Assembly (NCBI GenBank): GCA_021825865.1
Contig: JAKAFU010000014.1
Coordinates: forward strand, 1 to 42,254
Direction of reading: 5' to 3'
Source of the DNA: a bacterium
Lineage (GTDB): Bacteria > SZUA-79 > Acidulodesulfobacterales > Acidulodesulfobacteraceae
Length of the DNA stretch: 42,254 nt
The position numbers and the translations under genes were made by a program. Under the pieces are notes generated by a model. It did no database searches. It worked only from the letters and a program-made list of their open reading frames with translations, and was not told the origin of the DNA. Below are positions 1 through 8,369 of the stretch, in pieces (positions within the stretch are counted from its first letter, which is position 1; the number at the start of each line of letters is the position of its first letter).

Positions 1-1673
1 TTGTCCCCATCAATGTCAATTTTTCTAAATGACTTTAAAGCGTCAATCCATGCTTTAAAATTAAAATATTTTCTTTCACTGTCAAATTTAGCCCCGTTTA
101 AATATGCTCTATAAATTATTTTTGATGTGAACCCATCCCCTCTTGAAATAAGTCCTTCAATAAAACTTATTTTTGGATCTTGATATCTGAAATTAACATT
201 TAAAGGTTTTAATAAATGCTTAAGATAATTGATTTTAAAATTTAATTCATCTTCGGTATTCATAGGGTGCCACTGAAAAGGGGTATGTGGTTTTGGAACA
301 AAATTATTTGCATTAACGGTGATATTTAGTTGTTTTGATATTTTCTTAATTTTTAATATTAGATTTTTTATACCTTCAATGTCGGAAAGTCTCTCATACG
401 GCAGTCCGAGCATAAAATAAAGTTTTAATTTATTAAAACCTTTTAAAACCAAATGTCTTACTTCTGATAATAGGTCTTCTTCAGAAATATTTTTATTTAT
501 AATTTTGCGCAATCTTTCAGTTCCAGCTTCTGGAGCAAGTGTAAAATTTGTTTTTTTAATTTCAGAAGTCTTTTGCAGTATATTTTCGCTTAAGCTGCCT
601 ATTCTCATAGAAGGAAAAGAAAATGATATAAGTTTTTCATTAGTAAATTCGGATAAATTATTTATTAAACTTTCAATTTCAGAATAATCCCCTGTTGAAA
701 GCGAAGATAATGAAATTTCTTCGAAACCTGTTTTATCGATTCCATTCTTTATAATGTCTATAACCGTTTCTTTTTTTCTTTCTCTTACCGGTCTATAAAT
801 ATATCCTGCCTGGCAGAATCTGCATCCGGACGAACAGCCTCTAGCAATTTCAACTGAAAACCTGTTGTGGACGGTTTCTATTGCCGGAACTAACGGATTA
901 TTAATGTAATTTATAGAATTTAAATCATAAATTATCGATTTTTTAATTTTATTTGATATTCCAGGAACATAAACTCCGGTTATTTTAGAAATTGTTTCTT
1001 TTATATATTGCCGTAAATCTCCAGATTCGGCAAAAGATTTATCGTTATTATTTTTTTTATTATCTGTTTCTTTCTTAATAATATTGATATGCTGTTTTTT
1101 GACATCTGCAACTGTTTTGCATATTTCTATGACAACTTCTTCTCCGTCGCCTATAATAAAAAAATCTATGAAATCATTTAGCGGAAGCGGATTAAAAGCG
1201 CATGGCCCGCCGGCTCCGATAAAAGGAACTGTAATATCTCTCAAATTTGACATTACCGAAATATCGGACAGCTCAAGCATATACAATATATTTGTATATG
1301 ATAATTCATATTGCAGAGAAAACCCTACTATGTCGAAATTTTTTACAGATACTTTTGATTCTAACGAAAAAAGCGGAAGGTTATGCTCAGTCATCTTGTC
1401 AATCATGTCTGGATACGGCAGGTAAACACGCTCGCATGCTATATTATCTTGTGAATTTAATATATCATATATTATTTCCATTCCTATATGGCTCATTCCC
1501 AATTCGTAAAAATCAGGAAAAGCTATTAGATATTTAAGCTCTGCAAGATTAAAATCTTTTTTTGAAACATTGCTTTCAATTCCTATATATCTTGACGGTT
1601 TTTGAACATAAGGCAAAATTTTTTCTTCTAAAGTCTTTTTTATCGGGTATGGAACCTTGAAAAATTTATTCAT
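1..1673 (-). CDS. TIGR03960-like radical SAM protein, 3' end cut by window edge
   Basis: The frame is open from ATG at 1673 to the left edge, giving about 557 residues without a stop, so the C-terminus lies outside the window. The N-terminal third looks like the B12-binding-like domain that precedes the radical SAM core in this family. The core carries the cluster-binding cysteines in ARGCSSGCRFCQAG, a CX3CX2C motif, followed by YRPVRER, which is typical of the TIGR03960 family. That family is usually fused to a C-terminal TIGR03936 domain, which would fall outside the window. The role is not firmly known; related proteins are linked to RNA or cofactor modification. An Asn/Lys-rich insert sits in the middle. 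Small + strand ORFs over this stretch are shadows. Confidence 0.88.
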   Translation of the reverse strand, partial: MNKFFKVPYPIKKTLEEKILPYVQKPSRYIGIESNVSKKDFNLAELKYLIAFPDFYELGMSHIGMEIIYDILNSQDNIACERVYLPYPDMIDKMTEHNLPLFSLESKVSVKNFDIVGFSLQYELSYTNILYMLELSDISVMSNLRDITVPFIGAGGPCAFNPLPLNDFIDFFIIGDGEEVVIEICKTVADVKKQHINIIKKETDNKKNNNDKSFAESGDLRQYIKETISKITGVYVPGISNKIKKSIIYDLNSINYINNPLVPAIETVHNRFSVEIARGCSSGCRFCQAGYIYRPVRERKKETVIDIIKNGIDKTGFEEISLSSLSTGDYSEIESLINNLSEFTNEKLISFSFPSMRIGSLSENILQKTSEIKKTNFTLAPEAGTERLRKIINKNISEEDLLSEVRHLVLKGFNKLKLYFMLGLPYERLSDIEGIKNLILKIKKISKQLNITVNANNFVPKPHTPFQWHPMNTEDELNFKINYLKHLLKPLNVNFRYQDPKISFIEGLISRGDGFTSKIIYRAYLNGAKFDSERKYFNFKAWIDALKSFRKIDIDGD

Positions 1674-1955
1674 ATAAAATAAAATTGTTTTATTAATTGA
1701 TTAATGACACCTTAATATTATACAATAAAGAAATGTGTAAATATATATAAAAAATTCGGCTAAATATTGATTATTGATTAAAGATATATAATCTATATTT
1801 TTAAGATTTGATTTTAAAGATATATAATTTAAATAAATAAATTGAATTAGATATTAAATTAAATCAATTAAAAAATAATTAAAAGCAAATAAATAAAAAT
1901 AAAAGAATACAAAAAATAATTAAATTAGTTAAAATTAAAAAGGTCGGCATAAAAT

Positions 1956-2669
1956 ATGAACAATACTATTCAGCTTATCGCAATTGCCGCAATTCCGGTG
2001 CTTCTGGCAATTATACTGCACGAAGTTTCTCACGGTTATGTAGCTCATCTGTTTGGAGACGACACTGCAAAAAACGCAGGCAGGCTTACACTTAATCCGA
2101 TTAAACATATTGACCCTTTCGGAACAATTCTGCTGCCTATTCTGCTTATTGTAATAGGTTCTCCTTTTTTATTCGGATACGCAAAACCGGTTCCAGTAAA
2201 TTTCAATGCGTTAAGAAATCCTAAAAAAGATACCGCTTTTGTTGCAGCAGCAGGTCCTGCAACAAATTTTATTTTGGCAATTATTTCATTTATTCTATTA
2301 AAAATAATTCTGTTTAATTATCCTATAATGAGTCTATATTTATTTGAATTTCTGCATACATTCAAATTTCAAAATGTTGCAAATACAGGTATTTTTTTTA
2401 AAGATTTTATCTATCCGGTTACTTTCATGCTTTTTGTAAGTATTATGATTAACGTTATTTTGGGTATTTTTAATTTAATACCGATTCCTCCTTTAGACGG
2501 CGGCAGAGTCGCCGTCAGTATACTTCCGGAACCGCTTTCTTCTTCTCTCAGCAGAATTGAACCGTTCGGAATTTTTGTCATATTGATTTTATTATTAATA
2601 GACCCGTATAATTTCTTTATAACAGGATTTAATTTTATCGTGAACAACCTAATTTTAAGAAATATTTAA
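1956..2669 (+). CDS. Site-2 protease family (M50B) membrane metalloprotease
   Basis: This 237-residue integral membrane protein has the zinc-binding HEVSH motif at residues 22-26 in the first membrane helix. The second active-site motif, NLIPIPPLDGGR, lies near residue 180 and supplies the third zinc ligand Asp. Several hydrophobic helices surround both motifs. The short length without a PDZ domain points to the YwhC/S2P-M50-like-2 subfamily rather than RseP. Its substrate is unknown. An AGG-containing site (aaaggtcgg) lies about 10 bases before the ATG. It is followed after 8 bases by scpA, a common pairing in bacteria, so the two are probably co-transcribed. Confidence 0.93.
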   Translation: MNNTIQLIAIAAIPVLLAIILHEVSHGYVAHLFGDDTAKNAGRLTLNPIKHIDPFGTILLPILLIVIGSPFLFGYAKPVPVNFNALRNPKKDTAFVAAAGPATNFILAIISFILLKIILFNYPIMSLYLFEFLHTFKFQNVANTGIFFKDFIYPVTFMLFVSIMINVILGIFNLIPIPPLDGGRVAVSILPEPLSSSLSRIEPFGIFVILILLLIDPYNFFITGFNFIVNNLILRNI

Positions 2670-2677
2670 ATTTTAAA

Positions 2678-3748
2678 TTGGAAAATAAAAGATTCAGTGC
2701 CGGCAGCATTACAGATGCAGAAAACAACGGCGGCAGCGATGATTATATCGTTGCAGATAAAGGAAATAGCCTCGTAAACAGCAGCAAAACAGAAAAATAC
2801 GTACCGAATACGGTAAAACTAGAATTTTTTGAAGGACCGTTAGACCTGCTTTTATCCCTAATAAAAAAGAAAAAAATTAATATTTACGATATTCCTATAA
2901 AAGAGATAACCGAAGACTATCTGAATGCCATAGGAATATCTGAAGACCGGTTTAAATCGGATAATAACGATAATAACGGCAAAGCTGTGCTTAATCCTGC
3001 AGGAATCAATATAGACATCGGAGGCGACTTTATCGTCATGGCAGCCCATCTCATATATATAAAATCATTAATGCTGCTGCCTAAAACTATTTTATCTGAC
3101 GAGTCGTCTTCCGAAAACGGAATAACCGGCGCAGACCCGCGGCATGAACTGGCAAATATGCTTATTGAATATCAAAAAGTTAAGGAAATTGCCTATTATC
3201 TTGATAATAAGCCTATCTTAGGCAGGGATGTGTTTAATATTAATATCAGCAATAATACAGGCGAAAATATAAATAATAATGATAATAATAGCGGCATCGC
3301 CGATAAATCCGGCAGTCTTTTATTTGAAGCCAATGTATATGCGCTTTCTAAAGCGTTTTACGGTATAGCGAAAGAAGCAGAAACAAGAATTGATTCTTAT
3401 GAATTAAAAAAAACGAAATTTTCTATAAAAGAAAAAATAATTGAGGTAGTAAATATATTGCAGGATTTAAAAATAATAAAATTTTCAGAACTTATATTAG
3501 TCTGCTGCAATGAAGAATTCAAAGATAATAATCAAAATTATAACAAAGATAATAACGGCTGCACCGGCAGCAGCATTTACGGCAGAAATAAGGAATTGTT
3601 TATAATATATTTTTTATCAATATTAGAAATGTCAAGACTTGCAATAATAAGGATAGACCAGGAAGAATATTTCGGAGAAATTTATATATCGTTATCCGAT
3701 GAAGATGGATTATTAAACTATGAATCAAAAATTGAAAATATCAGCTAA
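2678..3748 (+). CDS. scpA: Segregation and condensation protein A
   Basis: ScpA is the kleisin subunit that bridges SMC heads with ScpB in chromosome condensation. The family signature VKLEFFEGPLDLLLSLIKKK begins near residue 47, followed by DIPIKEITEDYL and the helical segment with AAHLIYIKSLMLLP. The C-terminal winged-helix region is recognisable. The only reachable start in frame is TTG at 2678, which adds about 45 low-complexity residues before the usual ScpA N-terminus; no clear ribosome binding site is seen. Asn/Asp-rich inserts near residues 92-100, 190-210 and 285-300 lengthen it to 356 residues, against about 250 usually. No scpB follows, although scpB normally lies directly downstream. 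Confidence 0.93.
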   Translation: MENKRFSAGSITDAENNGGSDDYIVADKGNSLVNSSKTEKYVPNTVKLEFFEGPLDLLLSLIKKKKINIYDIPIKEITEDYLNAIGISEDRFKSDNNDNNGKAVLNPAGINIDIGGDFIVMAAHLIYIKSLMLLPKTILSDESSSENGITGADPRHELANMLIEYQKVKEIAYYLDNKPILGRDVFNINISNNTGENINNNDNNSGIADKSGSLLFEANVYALSKAFYGIAKEAETRIDSYELKKTKFSIKEKIIEVVNILQDLKIIKFSELILVCCNEEFKDNNQNYNKDNNGCTGSSIYGRNKELFIIYFLSILEMSRLAIIRIDQEEYFGEIYISLSDEDGLLNYESKIENIS

Positions 3749-3799
3749 GTAAATATAATGATAATATATTAAATAAATTAAACTAGTATTTTCAATTTT

Positions 3800-3834
3800 A
3801 TAAAACGCCGGCATAACCTATTGAGCCGTTTTAT
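3800..3834 (+). terminator. Possible terminator after scpA
   Basis: An interrupted hairpin is visible: TAAAA and CGGC pair with GCCG and TTTTA around a 12-base loop, followed by a short T-rich run. It lies 52 bases after the scpA stop codon. The fold is imperfect, with an extra CGC on the left arm, so confidence is limited. Confidence 0.4.
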
Positions 3835-3963
3835 TTATTACGCGCTGAAATAACTTATTATTATGAGGCGTGCTTTATTGCAGCTGTTGTAAGCTGTTTA
3901 TATTACTTTACTTTATTTATTTTACTGTAATATTTATTGTATTTCAATTCTGTTATTCCTTTT

Positions 3964-4317
3964 TTATAATTTAAGCCTGCCGATAATATCGTCTAATCTT
4001 TCGGGTACGCCCATTTTAGTAACGGGCGGATGCTTTGAATTTCGTTTTTGAAATGCATGAAGAATTATCATGGTGTGATTAATTATGACATATACAATTC
4101 TATGATTTCTTTTAAATCTGTCGGCTAATTTAATTTTCCAGAATTTATCTCTCATATGTTTGATTTTTACCGTTCTGACTTCCGGAAACTCTTTAACGAA
4201 CATATCGATAGAATCGTAAATCTGTTTTTTTGTATTTTCATCCAGCGATTCGATATATTTTAATACAGGGCTTACGCCGTTTTCAGGAGAATAATATATT
4301 ACTTTTTCTACTTTCAT
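3964..4317 (-). CDS. RelE/HigB-type toxin (Gp49-like), no visible antitoxin
   Basis: This 117-residue protein matches the Gp49-like/HigB branch of the RelE/ParE superfamily, which are mRNA-cleaving ribosome-dependent toxins. The core pattern is visible: KYIESLDENTKKQIY near the N-terminus, KHMRDKFWKIKLADRFKRN in the middle strands, and the strand IILHAFQKRNSKHPP near residues 85-100. The usual C-terminal helix is present but altered (MGVPERLDD). The 214 bases downstream and 162 bases upstream hold no ORF long enough for a HigA or RelB antitoxin. It is therefore an orphan toxin, a domesticated RNase or a remnant. The ATG start follows family length. Confidence 0.85.
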   Translation of the reverse strand: MKVEKVIYYSPENGVSPVLKYIESLDENTKKQIYDSIDMFVKEFPEVRTVKIKHMRDKFWKIKLADRFKRNHRIVYVIINHTMIILHAFQKRNSKHPPVTKMGVPERLDDIIGRLKL

Positions 4318-4479
4318 TTTCGCCGACCGACTTATATTTATAAATAATTATACAATACCGATTGATTGTATGCATAGCATCAAAATTACCGATAATTACC
4401 CGACATCACAACGGTATATTGCAATAAACTTAATTGTCGAGCATTGTAAAGTTGCAAAGTGTATTGGTATTATGATAAA

Positions 4480-5610
4480 TTATTTTGCGCGGAACGATTT
4501 ATGTGTTTTTACGTTATCTGTTCTTACGGCAGATTTTTTAAAAGCGCCGATAGTTATTTTGCCTTTTCCGTCTGTATATTTCATATGCAGATTATTCTTA
4601 AGAATTATTTCTCCGCGTTTTTTTTCCTTATCTCCGGTGATATTGCTTCTGCTATTTTTATTTCCTTCCTTATACCCGTCTTTATATTTATTGTGAAATT
4701 TTTTGCCGTTCTTAAACTCTTCGGGATTTTTATAATAAATCTTATTTTTTGTATTTACAGACGTTGAAGTTACAGATTTTGAACTTGCAGATGCTGAATC
4801 GGATGCTGATGCTGATTTTCTTTGTTCCGCCTGCTCTGCCGTATTTACTGCTTCAGTTTCTTTTTTAAATACAAGCTCGGCAACATTTTTTTTTATTATT
4901 TTAAATTCGCCTGAACGCAAATCTCCAATTGGAAGACCGCCTATTTTAATTCTTCTCAATAAAATAATTTCTAAATTAAGAAATTCAAGAATTTTTCTTA
5001 TTTCTCTATTTTTCCCATTTTTTAAATCAATCAATAAAATATATTTATTTAAATTTTTTTTAACAACTTTTACACTGTGGGGTTTTAATAAACCCGCATC
5101 TTTCAAAAATACCCCTTTTTTAATTTTACTGAATATTTCAGGTGTAATATCGCCCTTAACTTCAACTATATATGATTTTATAACATTAAATTTCGGATGT
5201 GTCACCTTATATGCAAAATCTCCGTCGTTAGTCATAAGCAGCAGACCTTCACTCATAAAATCCAATCTGCCGACAGGAAAAACAAACTTGGCTATTTCAG
5301 GTTTATCTATTAAATCCATAACCGTTCTAAAACCTTTTTCTGATTTTCTGGAACTAAGAAACGCTTTCGGTTTATTAATCATCAGATAAATAAAATCCTT
5401 ACCGGACGCTCCTATGCGTTTTTCATCAAGCAGCACTATATCTTCAACTGATACGTTTGTTGCCAGCCGGCTAATTTTTTTACCGTTTACATTGGTTCTG
5501 CCTTCTCTTATTATTTCATCGGCTGCGCGTCTGGAAACTCCGGTATGCATGGCTATAAATTTATTTAATCTTACGGCTTGCTTCATGTCGTCATCGTTAT
5601 AACTTTTCAA
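4480..5610 (-). CDS. rluB: RluB/RsuA-type 23S rRNA pseudouridine synthase
   Basis: The protein converts a specific uridine of 23S rRNA to pseudouridine. An S4 RNA-binding domain occupies about residues 10-70. The catalytic motif GRLDFMSEGLLLMTNDG follows near residue 118 and contains the nucleophilic Asp, and the later KNGKNREIRKILE motif is also typical. The start is TTG, with GAGGA about 9 bases upstream; an in-frame ATG lies 8 codons later. Beyond the core (about residue 245) runs a tail of about 130 residues rich in Ser, Lys and Asn with no recognised domain. In many bacteria rluB sits with scpA and scpB; here it is convergent with scpA and the toxin gene lies between them. Confidence 0.93.
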   Translation of the reverse strand: MKSYNDDDMKQAVRLNKFIAMHTGVSRRAADEIIREGRTNVNGKKISRLATNVSVEDIVLLDEKRIGASGKDFIYLMINKPKAFLSSRKSEKGFRTVMDLIDKPEIAKFVFPVGRLDFMSEGLLLMTNDGDFAYKVTHPKFNVIKSYIVEVKGDITPEIFSKIKKGVFLKDAGLLKPHSVKVVKKNLNKYILLIDLKNGKNREIRKILEFLNLEIILLRRIKIGGLPIGDLRSGEFKIIKKNVAELVFKKETEAVNTAEQAEQRKSASASDSASASSKSVTSTSVNTKNKIYYKNPEEFKNGKKFHNKYKDGYKEGNKNSRSNITGDKEKKRGEIILKNNLHMKYTDGKGKITIGAFKKSAVRTDNVKTHKSFRAK

Positions 5611-5663
5611 TTATTATATTCCTCTGCTTTTCTTTTGGCTTCATTACTATTTTATAATTTAAT

Positions 5664-6440
5664 TTACAAGCTTCCTATTAACATGCTTTTATGTTTATTA
5701 TTATACACTAAAACTTTTACAATTTTAACATTTAAAATATTATTTTTAGCTTTTAGAGGACGGTAATAATATTCCAAAAAAATATTTCTGCCGATATGTC
5801 CGAAATTTCCTGTTCTTAAATTTAAAAATTGCTCAGCTTTTTTCTCGTCTACTTTAATGAAATTAAACTTTCCTGCATTAGTATTATCAACGGTTAAATT
5901 TTTAAACAGATAATAAATGTTGCCGTGTATCGACCTTATAAAATCAATGTTTCTATCCGTTTTCATACCATTTTGAATTTTTCGTCCTGAACCGTAATAT
6001 CTTAAATAAAAGCCGTGTTTTTTAAAATTATAGTTTCCTATATCTGCTTTAATATATTCCTTAAAATAATTGACGTGCGCAATATAATTTAATAATTTTT
6101 TAAATCTTATCTTATCTTTATAATATAATTTCTGCCATAAAAAGGCATTAAACCGGTCATGTTTATATTTTGAAGGATTAACAATCTTAATATAATCGGT
6201 AATAATTTTTTTAGTCAAAGGTTCATTTGAATATTTTACATATAAAGCATAAATGATAGGGTCTGAAGCATAAACAGCGCCTGAGTATCTTAGTTTACCG
6301 ACGTATGCCTTTTGTTTAACAGTTTGAAAATTAACGGCATCGGCCGGCTTAACGAAAATTAAACTAAAATTCGTAAAAAATGCAAAAAGCAATAGCCATA
6401 AAATTAAAGAAATTGCAGAAACCGAAAATTTATTTTTCAT
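5664..6440 (-). CDS. Exported protein of unknown function, last gene of the T4SS locus
   Basis: I do not recognise the family. The start at 6440 is chosen over an upstream ATG at 6530 because AGGTG lies 6-7 bases before it and it opens directly with a signal peptide: a Lys-containing start, a hydrophobic stretch LILWLLLFAFFTNFSLIF and a possible cleavage site at ADA. The mature part of about 225 residues is Lys/Tyr/Asn-rich with no obvious further membrane helix, so it is probably periplasmic or outer-membrane associated. It lies on the same strand as the T4SS genes but 461 bases beyond the VirB9-like gene, so membership of the operon is inference. It could be an accessory or exported substrate. 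Confidence 0.7.
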   Translation of the reverse strand: MKNKFSVSAISLILWLLLFAFFTNFSLIFVKPADAVNFQTVKQKAYVGKLRYSGAVYASDPIIYALYVKYSNEPLTKKIITDYIKIVNPSKYKHDRFNAFLWQKLYYKDKIRFKKLLNYIAHVNYFKEYIKADIGNYNFKKHGFYLRYYGSGRKIQNGMKTDRNIDFIRSIHGNIYYLFKNLTVDNTNAGKFNFIKVDEKKAEQFLNLRTGNFGHIGRNIFLEYYYRPLKAKNNILNVKIVKVLVYNNKHKSMLIGSL

Positions 6441-6752
6441 AATCAACACCTGTTTAGTTTTATTTAAAATTTTTTTATTAGAAATCCTATTGTTAGAAAT
6501 TTTATTGTTAATTGTTAAATTAGATTGCAATATAAAATATACAAAATAAAATTATATTTCTTAAACATATTATATGATTTTAATATAATATAATTTTACG
6601 ATAACATCAATAAAAAATTTTAGTTTGCTGTGATATATAATAAATCAACAGTGGGTACATAGCATATATTCTTTATAAATAATTATTTTTACCAACTATT
6701 TGCATTCGCTGAATTTATTAATTTAATTTACGGCAGTTATGAATAAAGATAT

Positions 6753-6975
6753 AAATAAAATATATAAAAGCATAATTACATATACTATATATCGTCTATA
6801 TTTAATTCGGCTTAATCAATTTTTATCAAATAAAATATGAACCGAAAATTTAAATCTGTTAAAAGAAGCAAATAAAATATATGAAAGTCTTACTTATTAT
6901 ATTATATACCACATATATTCAGCTTAACCAATTTTTTATTAAGCAAAAAATGAACCGAAAATTTTAATCTGTTAA
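6753..6975. repeat. Imperfect direct repeat, two copies of about 106-110 bp
   Basis: Copy A (6753-6862) and copy B (6870-6975) both begin with AAATAAAATATAT and end with AATCTGTTAA, and share most bases between, including ATGAACCGAAAATTT. They are separated by 7 bases. Copy B includes the last 74 bases of the VirB9-like gene; copy A lies in the downstream gap and its reading frame is interrupted by a stop. This looks like a local duplication of the gene's 3' end. Confidence 0.75.
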
Positions 6976-7951
6976 GCAGTTTAAATTTATATTTTTTATT
7001 TACTTCAAATACTGCGACATTTCTAATAATTTTATACGGCATATATCGTTTATTATGCGGCTGCTGGTTCATTATCATAATCTCCCTGATGCCTGTCGGT
7101 TTATATCCGCTAAAAAAATTGCCTCCTGTTTCTAAAAACAAATAAATATTTCTGATGAAAAATTTTCTGTCTGTTGTGTTTGTCAGCCTATATTGCAGAT
7201 AATAAATTTTTCCTATGCGGCTTAAGGAGTTTATTGTTAATACAATACCTTTTTTTCTTATTTTTTTATTAATTTTAATTTTATTGACGGATAAAACAAT
7301 ATTTAAAATTTCTTTTTTCTGTCTTTTTATATTTGAGCGCTCTTTATCAAGCAGATTTAATTTTCCGATATATTTCTTTTTTATAATATCTTCGTCTTTT
7401 TTAATCTTAGCTTTTATATAATTCGCTGCAAAAACATTATTGACCCGCTGCGTTAGATTTAAATCATAAGTCACATGCTTTGGTTTAGTAATTGTTAAAA
7501 GAACATTGATTAGACCGTATTTAGTCAATATTTCAAGATTAGTATTAATTTTATTATTATAAGTCATCGGTTTAATAAAGATTTGCTTTCCTACAATCTG
7601 TTCAGAAAAATCTGATGCCCTGCCAATAGCAACATTTAGCGGGATACATGGGAGCGTTATAATGCTTACGTAGCCTAATGCGGTATTCAGCTTATAGATT
7701 ATATCGGATTTTATGGCAAGCCTGTGCGTATACAGTCTATTTTTAAAACTGTATTTTATTAAACTTGAATAAGGCTGAGCGTTCGCAGCTTTACAATACA
7801 TATGAAAGTAAAAAATAGATGAAACTGATATAATAAATAAAAAAAAATAAAAATTTAAAAATCGCCGCAGCGAAGCGAAAGTATCGCGGTTATTTTTACT
7901 TCTTTTAATTTTTTTAATTCTTATAATTCTTATGATTTTTGTATTTCTCAA
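6902..7951 (-). CDS. VirB9/TraK-like exported T4SS core protein (divergent)
   Basis: This 349-residue protein has a basic N-terminus, a membrane or signal segment at about residues 31-52, and a stretch at about 85-160 resembling the VirB9 N-terminal domain: YKLNTALGYVSIITLPCIPL, then AIGRASDFS, then IFIKPM and NTNLEI. VirB9 forms the outer-membrane core of T4SS with VirB7 and VirB10. The C-terminal half is Lys-rich, with a strand-rich stretch that may be Ig-like. The start is TTG with GGGGAT 8 bases upstream, inside the end of the preceding gene one base away, so translation is probably coupled. Its place after virD4, rather than between virB8 and virB10, is unusual. The assignment is by pattern only. 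Confidence 0.62.
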   Translation of the reverse strand: MRNTKIIRIIRIKKIKRSKNNRDTFASLRRFLNFYFFLFIISVSSIFYFHMYCKAANAQPYSSLIKYSFKNRLYTHRLAIKSDIIYKLNTALGYVSIITLPCIPLNVAIGRASDFSEQIVGKQIFIKPMTYNNKINTNLEILTKYGLINVLLTITKPKHVTYDLNLTQRVNNVFAANYIKAKIKKDEDIIKKKYIGKLNLLDKERSNIKRQKKEILNIVLSVNKIKINKKIRKKGIVLTINSLSRIGKIYYLQYRLTNTTDRKFFIRNIYLFLETGGNFFSGYKPTGIREIMIMNQQPHNKRYMPYKIIRNVAVFEVNKKYKFKLLNRLKFSVHFLLNKKLVKLNICGI

Positions 7952-7952
7952 T

Positions 7953-8276
7953 TTAGTTATCCCCTATATTATTGTTCTTTAAATTTTCTAATTTATCGTG
8001 CATTTTAAGTTTTGCGCCAGTAACCTTTATTTCAAAAATTACTACGTATAAACCGTAAATGCCGCTGAAAAATAAATATAAATTAATTAAATACAAAACT
8101 GATATTGCCGTATAGTGCTCAAATGCGTAATTTGCAAATATGTAGAAACAATTTATATAATATTTAAATTTATCGTTTGAAAAATAAAATAAAGCAAATA
8201 GACCTGAAGCGCAAAGAAAAGCAATTTCAAGTATATCAAGCTCATCATCATTGTTATATTTTCTGAAATTATTCAT
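7953..8276 (-). CDS. Small membrane protein of the T4SS locus
   Basis: This 107-residue protein has about three hydrophobic segments (near residues 15-31, 38-52 and 58-84) and a polar, charged C-terminus. I do not recognise the family. Its stop codon almost touches the TTG start of the VirB9-like gene, and it follows virD4 by 93 bases, so it is very likely co-transcribed with the secretion genes. It could be an accessory inner-membrane subunit. Confidence 0.65.
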   Translation of the reverse strand: MNNFRKYNNDDELDILEIAFLCASGLFALFYFSNDKFKYYINCFYIFANYAFEHYTAISVLYLINLYLFFSGIYGLYVVIFEIKVTGAKLKMHDKLENLKNNNIGDN

Positions 8277-8369
8277 ATAAAAAAGATATTGATAAATATG
8301 TTTAAAATTTTTTGCGTCAGCCGTATCAATTATTCGTATTAATTATTCATATCAAAATAACCCTTATAT

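Noticed and set aside
505-1537. Three + strand ORFs of 60-113 residues
   Set aside because: They lie opposite the radical SAM gene, whose minus-strand frame is open throughout and carries conserved motifs.
4370-4767. Two + strand hydrophobic ORFs of 102-108 residues
   Set aside because: They lie mostly opposite the low-complexity tail of the pseudouridine synthase; Lys/Asn codons read backwards give hydrophobic residues.
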